Shown: piece by piece, positions 60,785 through 64,000 of the stretch | How positions within the stretch are numbered: position 1 is the first letter of the stretch | Layout: the number at the start of each line of letters is the position of its first letter | NCBI RefSeq assembly: GCF_004959935.1 | Contig: NZ_SMYN01000011.1 | Location: 47,202-111,201 of the forward strand | DNA length: 64,000 bases | Direction of reading: 5' to 3' | From: Falsirhodobacter xinxiangensis | GTDB taxonomy: Bacteria; Pseudomonadota; Alphaproteobacteria; Rhodobacterales; Rhodobacteraceae | Notes under the pieces: model-generated | Databases searched by the model: none | What the model saw: the letters and a program-made list of their open reading frames with translations, nothing else | Told to the model about the DNA's origin: nothing | Program-made: the position numbers and the translations under genes

Positions 60785-61945
60785 ATGGCGAAACGCAGCA
60801 TATTCGAGGAAGTCGGCGATCAGGCGAAGGCCGGTCCCGTGATGGGCGGGATCGACCGCAAGACCGGGGGTGCGCGCGGCGCGATCCGGCTGTGGCTGGT
60901 GCTGCTGTTCCTGCTGGTGGCGGCGATGATCGTCGTGGGCGGGATGACCCGGCTGTCGGATGCGGGGCTGTCGATCACCGAATGGAAGCCGGTCACGGGC
61001 GCGCTGCCGCCGATGGATCAGGCGGCGTGGGAGGCAGAGTTCCGGCTGTATCAGGACAGCCCGCAATACCGGTTGATGAATGCCGGCATGACGCTGGATG
61101 CGTTCAAGACCATCTATTGGTGGGAATGGGGGCATCGCCAGCTTGGCCGCGTGGTGGGTGTGATCTGGGCGCTGGGCTTCGTCGGGTTCTGGCTGGCGGG
61201 AAAGATCCCGGCGGGCTGGACGGGGCGGCTGCTGTTGGTTGGCGCGCTGGGCGGGCTGCAGGGGGCCATCGGCTGGTGGATGGTGGCGTCGGGGCTGGTT
61301 GGGGATATGACCTCGGTCGCGTCCTATCGGCTGGCGACGCATCTGGGGCTGGCTTTCGTGATCCTTGGGTTTCTTGCGTGGTATGTGCTGCTGCTGGGCC
61401 GGACCGAGGGCGCACTGCTTCAGGCACGGCGGGTGCGCGAAGCGAAGCTGTTTTCCATGTCCACGGGCCTTCTGCATTTCTGCTTCTTGCAGATCCTGCT
61501 GGGCGCGCTGGTCGCCGGGATCGACGCGGGGCGCGGATTTCCGACATGGCCGCTGATGAACGGGCAGTTCTTTCCGGCGGATGCGTTCTATGTGCCGGAC
61601 GGGGCGGGGGGCAGCCTTCCGGTCTGGCATGCGTTCTTTGAAAATCCGGGGCTGGTGCAGTTCATCCACCGCATGTCGGGCTATCTGCTGTTCGTCTTTT
61701 CCATCGTCGTCTGGAACCGCGGGCGCAAGTCGCCGAACCGCACGACGCGCGGGGCGTTCCATGTCGTGATGGCGATGATGGTGGCGCAGATGCTGCTGGG
61801 CATCTTTGCCGCGCTGACGGGGGCGCATCTGCATGTGGCGATCACCCATCAGATCGGGGCGATTTTGCTGTGGGTGCTTATCCTGCGGGCGCGCTATCTT
61901 GCACAATATCCGCTTGTCGGCTCGATCAGGAAGGGGACGATATGA
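60785..61945 (+). CDS. ctaA: heme A synthase (COX15 type)
   Basis: A 386-residue membrane protein with eight predicted helices, full length for the alphaproteobacterial type. Conserved blocks: VVGGMTRLSDAGLSITEWKPVTG, WWEWGHRQLGRVVGV (His), SYRLATHLGLAF (His), GALVAGIDAGRGFPTWPLM, VQFIHRMSGYLLF and HVAITHQIGAI (His ligands). It oxidises heme O to heme A for aa3-type cytochrome oxidase. The stop overlaps the carboxypeptidase start by 4 bases. Confidence 0.96.
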   Translation: MAKRSIFEEVGDQAKAGPVMGGIDRKTGGARGAIRLWLVLLFLLVAAMIVVGGMTRLSDAGLSITEWKPVTGALPPMDQAAWEAEFRLYQDSPQYRLMNAGMTLDAFKTIYWWEWGHRQLGRVVGVIWALGFVGFWLAGKIPAGWTGRLLLVGALGGLQGAIGWWMVASGLVGDMTSVASYRLATHLGLAFVILGFLAWYVLLLGRTEGALLQARRVREAKLFSMSTGLLHFCFLQILLGALVAGIDAGRGFPTWPLMNGQFFPADAFYVPDGAGGSLPVWHAFFENPGLVQFIHRMSGYLLFVFSIVVWNRGRKSPNRTTRGAFHVVMAMMVAQMLLGIFAALTGAHLHVAITHQIGAILLWVLILRARYLAQYPLVGSIRKGTI

Positions 61946-63414
61946 CCGCTTACGAGGATCTGATGGCGTTCCAGCGCCAGACCGAGGCGCTGGCGCAGGT
62001 TGCGGGACGGCTGGGCTGGGATCAGGAAACCATGATGCCGCGCGGCGCCGCCGAGCAGCGGGGCGAGGAGACGGCGGCGCTGGAGGGCGTGCTGCATGCC
62101 CGCCGCACCGATCCGCGCATCGCTGGATGGCTGGCGCAGGCGAAGGCCGAGGATGACGAGTCGGAGGCGCAGCTTCGCCTGATCCGCCGCAGCTATGAGC
62201 GCAGCACCAAGGTTCCGGGCAAGCTGGCCGAGGAGTTGGCGCGCGTCACCTCGATCGCGCAAGGGGTGTGGGCCGAGGCGCGGGCGAATGACGACGTGGC
62301 GGCCTTCCTGCCGACGTTGGCCGAGGTGGTGCGGCTTCGGCGCGAGGAGGCGGCGCATCTGGCGGGCGGCGGCGATCTTTATGACGCGCTGATCGACGAT
62401 TACGAGCCGGGCGCGACGGCGGACACGATCGGCGCGGTCTTCGGTCGGATGCGTCCGCGGCTGGTCGCGCTGCGCGAGGCGGTTCTGGGGGCAGAGTATC
62501 AGCCGCCCGTGCTGTCGGGCAAGTTCGGCACCGATGCGCAGCTTCGCCTGTCGCGCGATCTGGCGAAACGGTTCGGTTATGACTTCACGCGCGGGCGTCT
62601 GGACACGGCGGTGCATCCGTTCAGCTCGGGGTCCGGCAGCGATGTGCGGATCACGACGCGGGTGGTCGAGACGGACCCGTTCAACTGCATCTATTCCACC
62701 ATCCACGAGGTTGGCCACGCCTGTTACGAATTGGGCGTCGATACGGACTACTTGCTGACCCCGGTTGGGGCGGGGGTGTCGATGGGCGTGCATGAAAGCC
62801 AGAGCCGGATCTATGAGAACCAGCTTGGCCGCTCGCGGGCCTTCACCGGCTGGCTGCATGGGCAGATGGTTGAACGGTTCGGCGATTTCGGCATCGCGGA
62901 TGCCGAGGCGTTCTATGGCGCGGTGAACCGGGTTCAGGCCGGGTTCATTCGCACCGAGGCCGACGAGGTGCATTACAACCTGCACATCATGATGCGCTTT
63001 GATCTGGAACGGGACCTGATCCGCGGCAAGCTTGAGGTGGCCGACATGGAGGAGGCGTGGAACGCGCGCTTCCTGTCCGATTTCGGGGTGGCGGTGGATC
63101 GGCCCTCGCACGGGATGCTTCAGGACGTGCATTGGTCAGTGGGGCTGTTCGGGTATTTCCCGACATATGCGCTGGGCAACGTCTATGCCGGATGTCTGAA
63201 TGCGTCGCTGCGCCAGGCGGTGCCTTCTCTGGATGAGGCGCTGACACAGGGCGATACGTCGGCGGCGACCGGCTGGCTGCGCGAGGCGCTGCAACGACAT
63301 GGGGGTCTGCGGCCGCCGGCGGACACGATCCGCACCGCTTGCGGATTCGAGCCGGACGAGGGGCCGCTGCTGGACTATCTGGAAGCGAAGTTCCGCGGTA
63401 TCTACCGGATTTGA
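61942..63414 (+). CDS. M32-family carboxypeptidase (Taq-type)
   Basis: A 490-residue thermostable-carboxypeptidase-1 family enzyme. Zn motif HEVGH at 255-259 in STIHEVGHACYELG, followed by GVHESQSRIYENQLGRS (HESQS, family hallmark), the domain motifs RITTRVVETDPF and EVHYNLHIMMRFDLERDL, and GYFPTYALGNVYA. It removes C-terminal residues from peptides in the cytoplasm. Start at 61942 overlaps the ctaA stop. Confidence 0.94.
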   Translation: MTAYEDLMAFQRQTEALAQVAGRLGWDQETMMPRGAAEQRGEETAALEGVLHARRTDPRIAGWLAQAKAEDDESEAQLRLIRRSYERSTKVPGKLAEELARVTSIAQGVWAEARANDDVAAFLPTLAEVVRLRREEAAHLAGGGDLYDALIDDYEPGATADTIGAVFGRMRPRLVALREAVLGAEYQPPVLSGKFGTDAQLRLSRDLAKRFGYDFTRGRLDTAVHPFSSGSGSDVRITTRVVETDPFNCIYSTIHEVGHACYELGVDTDYLLTPVGAGVSMGVHESQSRIYENQLGRSRAFTGWLHGQMVERFGDFGIADAEAFYGAVNRVQAGFIRTEADEVHYNLHIMMRFDLERDLIRGKLEVADMEEAWNARFLSDFGVAVDRPSHGMLQDVHWSVGLFGYFPTYALGNVYAGCLNASLRQAVPSLDEALTQGDTSAATGWLREALQRHGGLRPPADTIRTACGFEPDEGPLLDYLEAKFRGIYRI

Positions 63415-63417
63415 AGA

Positions 63418-63443
63418 AAGGGGCCCTCGGGCCCCTTATTTTT
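63418..63443. terminator. terminator between the carboxypeptidase and bactofilin genes
   Basis: aaggggccc / gggcccctt (63418-63426 and 63429-63437) followed by ATTTTTC on the plus strand; on the other strand TTCTTC follows. Convergent genes share it. Confidence 0.85.
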
Positions 63444-63780
63444 CATCCAGCGTGAAGCGGCCTTCGATCTGCGCGCCGCTTTCGATCACCACGCGCTTGT
63501 AGGTGATGTCCGCCGTGACCCGCGCGGTGCCGCGCAAGGTCAGCTCCGAACAGCTGACGCGGCCATCAAGATGGCCTTTCACGTCGACCTGTTCGGCAGA
63601 GACGGTCGCGGTGACCGAACCTTCAGGGCCGACCGTCAGGCCGCGTGCCGTGACAGTGCCATCGACGGTGCCCAAGATCTCCACCGCGCCTTCGGAGGTG
63701 ATGTCGCCGCTGATGCGCAGATCCGAAGACAGGACGGATTTTGCGGCATTCCCCAAGGGGCGGTCGGCGGGCGTATTCAT
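63436..63780 (-). CDS. bactofilin-family protein
   Basis: A 114-residue DUF583/bactofilin protein. Repetitive right-handed beta-helix turns are visible: SDLRISGDITSEGAVEILGTVDGTV, ARGLTVGPEGSVTATVSAEQVDVKGHLDGRVSCSELTLRGTARV, with the G/V/D periodicity. N-terminal tail NTPADRPLGNAAKSV is unstructured. Bactofilins polymerise into membrane-associated filaments that organise cell shape or polarity. Start at 63780 (NTPAD), preferred over a frame reaching 63927 because the extra N-terminus is not family-like. Confidence 0.9.
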   Translation of the reverse strand: MNTPADRPLGNAAKSVLSSDLRISGDITSEGAVEILGTVDGTVTARGLTVGPEGSVTATVSAEQVDVKGHLDGRVSCSELTLRGTARVTADITYKRVVIESGAQIEGRFTLDEK

Positions 63781-63904
63781 GTGCGTATCCTTAGAACGGC
63801 GTTTTCGGGATAGAAGGCGCAACCGCGTGTGGGGGTCAAGGCCGTTTGCAAGACCGGGCGGGTTATGGCCGGCTGCGTGTTTGTTGGGCAGGGGCACTTT
63901 GACA

Positions 63905-63918
63905 CCAATATTTATTGG
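63905..63918. promoter_or_regulatory. perfect palindrome CCAATA-TT-TATTGG
   Basis: A 14-base inverted repeat overlaps the downstream edge of a TTGACA hexamer (63899-63904) in the otherwise empty end region 63781-64000. It could be an operator for a gene beyond the window. No coding frame is supported in this stretch. Confidence 0.35.
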
Positions 63919-64000
63919 GCATGACAAAAAATCTTCATGTCGGATGCATTTTTCCTCTTGCGAGTGCTGCGTGCTATCCGTAGATACCGCTTCACCGCAG

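Noticed and set aside
63899..63927. A promoter at the right end (TTGACA with a -10 box)
   Set aside because: No acceptable -10 hexamer was found at 16-18 bases, so only the palindrome is recorded.

Overview
The window is 64 kb of GC-rich bacterial chromosome, dense with genes and with many 1-4 base ATGA-type overlaps. Gene content points to an alphaproteobacterium of the Rhodobacterales (Rhodobacteraceae/Paracoccaceae type). Supporting signs are the infC reading frame that opens with a non-AUG codon, DUF2849 and DUF934 next to cysI/cysH, a separate ferredoxin-NADP reductase, a type A RNase P RNA, an H-NOX/GGDEF gene pair and TRAP transporters. No rRNA or tRNA gene, phage, IS element or CRISPR array was seen. 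Assignment below the order is not possible from this window.

Layout. 1-3642: an operon on the minus strand for an amino-acid-type ABC importer (ATPase, binding protein, two permeases) ending in a glutamine-synthetase-family gene cut by the window edge. 3744-9794: housekeeping and single genes (TerB-like, rlmJ, an MHS-family transporter, a glycosyltransferase-like protein, pyrG, secG). 9958-19505: a two-armed catabolic cluster of unassigned substrate. One arm has a DppA-type binding protein, DapA-like lyase, 2-hydroxyacid dehydrogenase, Ldh2-type dehydrogenase, DUF1537 kinase and a FadR-type regulator. The divergent arm has a sialidase-fold protein, a PdxA2-like dehydrogenase and an iron alcohol dehydrogenase. 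19578-19973: a secreted Asn-Ser repeat protein.

20065-37230 is an iron-acquisition region: DUF6065 protein, Fec/Fep-type ATPase, permease and binding protein, a periplasmic beta-propeller, a Fes/IroE-like esterase, an EntF-like NRPS, a stand-alone aryl carrier protein, an EntE-like ligase, cytochrome b561 and a FepA-like TonB receptor. A TRAP transporter (32151-34909) lies inside it. Two TGA-N9-TCA palindromes sit in the promoter regions of the propeller/esterase pair and the receptor. The serine-type A-domain code and the DHB-type pocket of the ligase predict a catechol-serine siderophore, but no entA, entB, entC or entD homologue is in the window.

37381-54517 is mostly core: rpmG, a glutaredoxin-MauE fusion, rnpB, an amidase, gatCA, a DUF4153 membrane protein, an H-NOX-like protein lacking the heme-ligand histidine paired with an active-looking diguanylate cyclase, EcsC, dnaB, pyrE, pyrC, an OmpA protein and infC. 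54683-63780: an Ala-rich anchored protein; the assimilatory sulfate/siroheme operon (cobA-type methyltransferase, DUF2849, cysI, cysH, DUF934, fpr) with a divergent Lrp-family regulator; heme A synthase with an M32 carboxypeptidase; and a bactofilin. All intergenic stretches are under 300 bases except the one filled by rnpB.

The most promising leads are the 10-19.5 kb catabolic cluster, the minimal split catechol siderophore locus, and the heme-ligand-less H-NOX/GGDEF pair.
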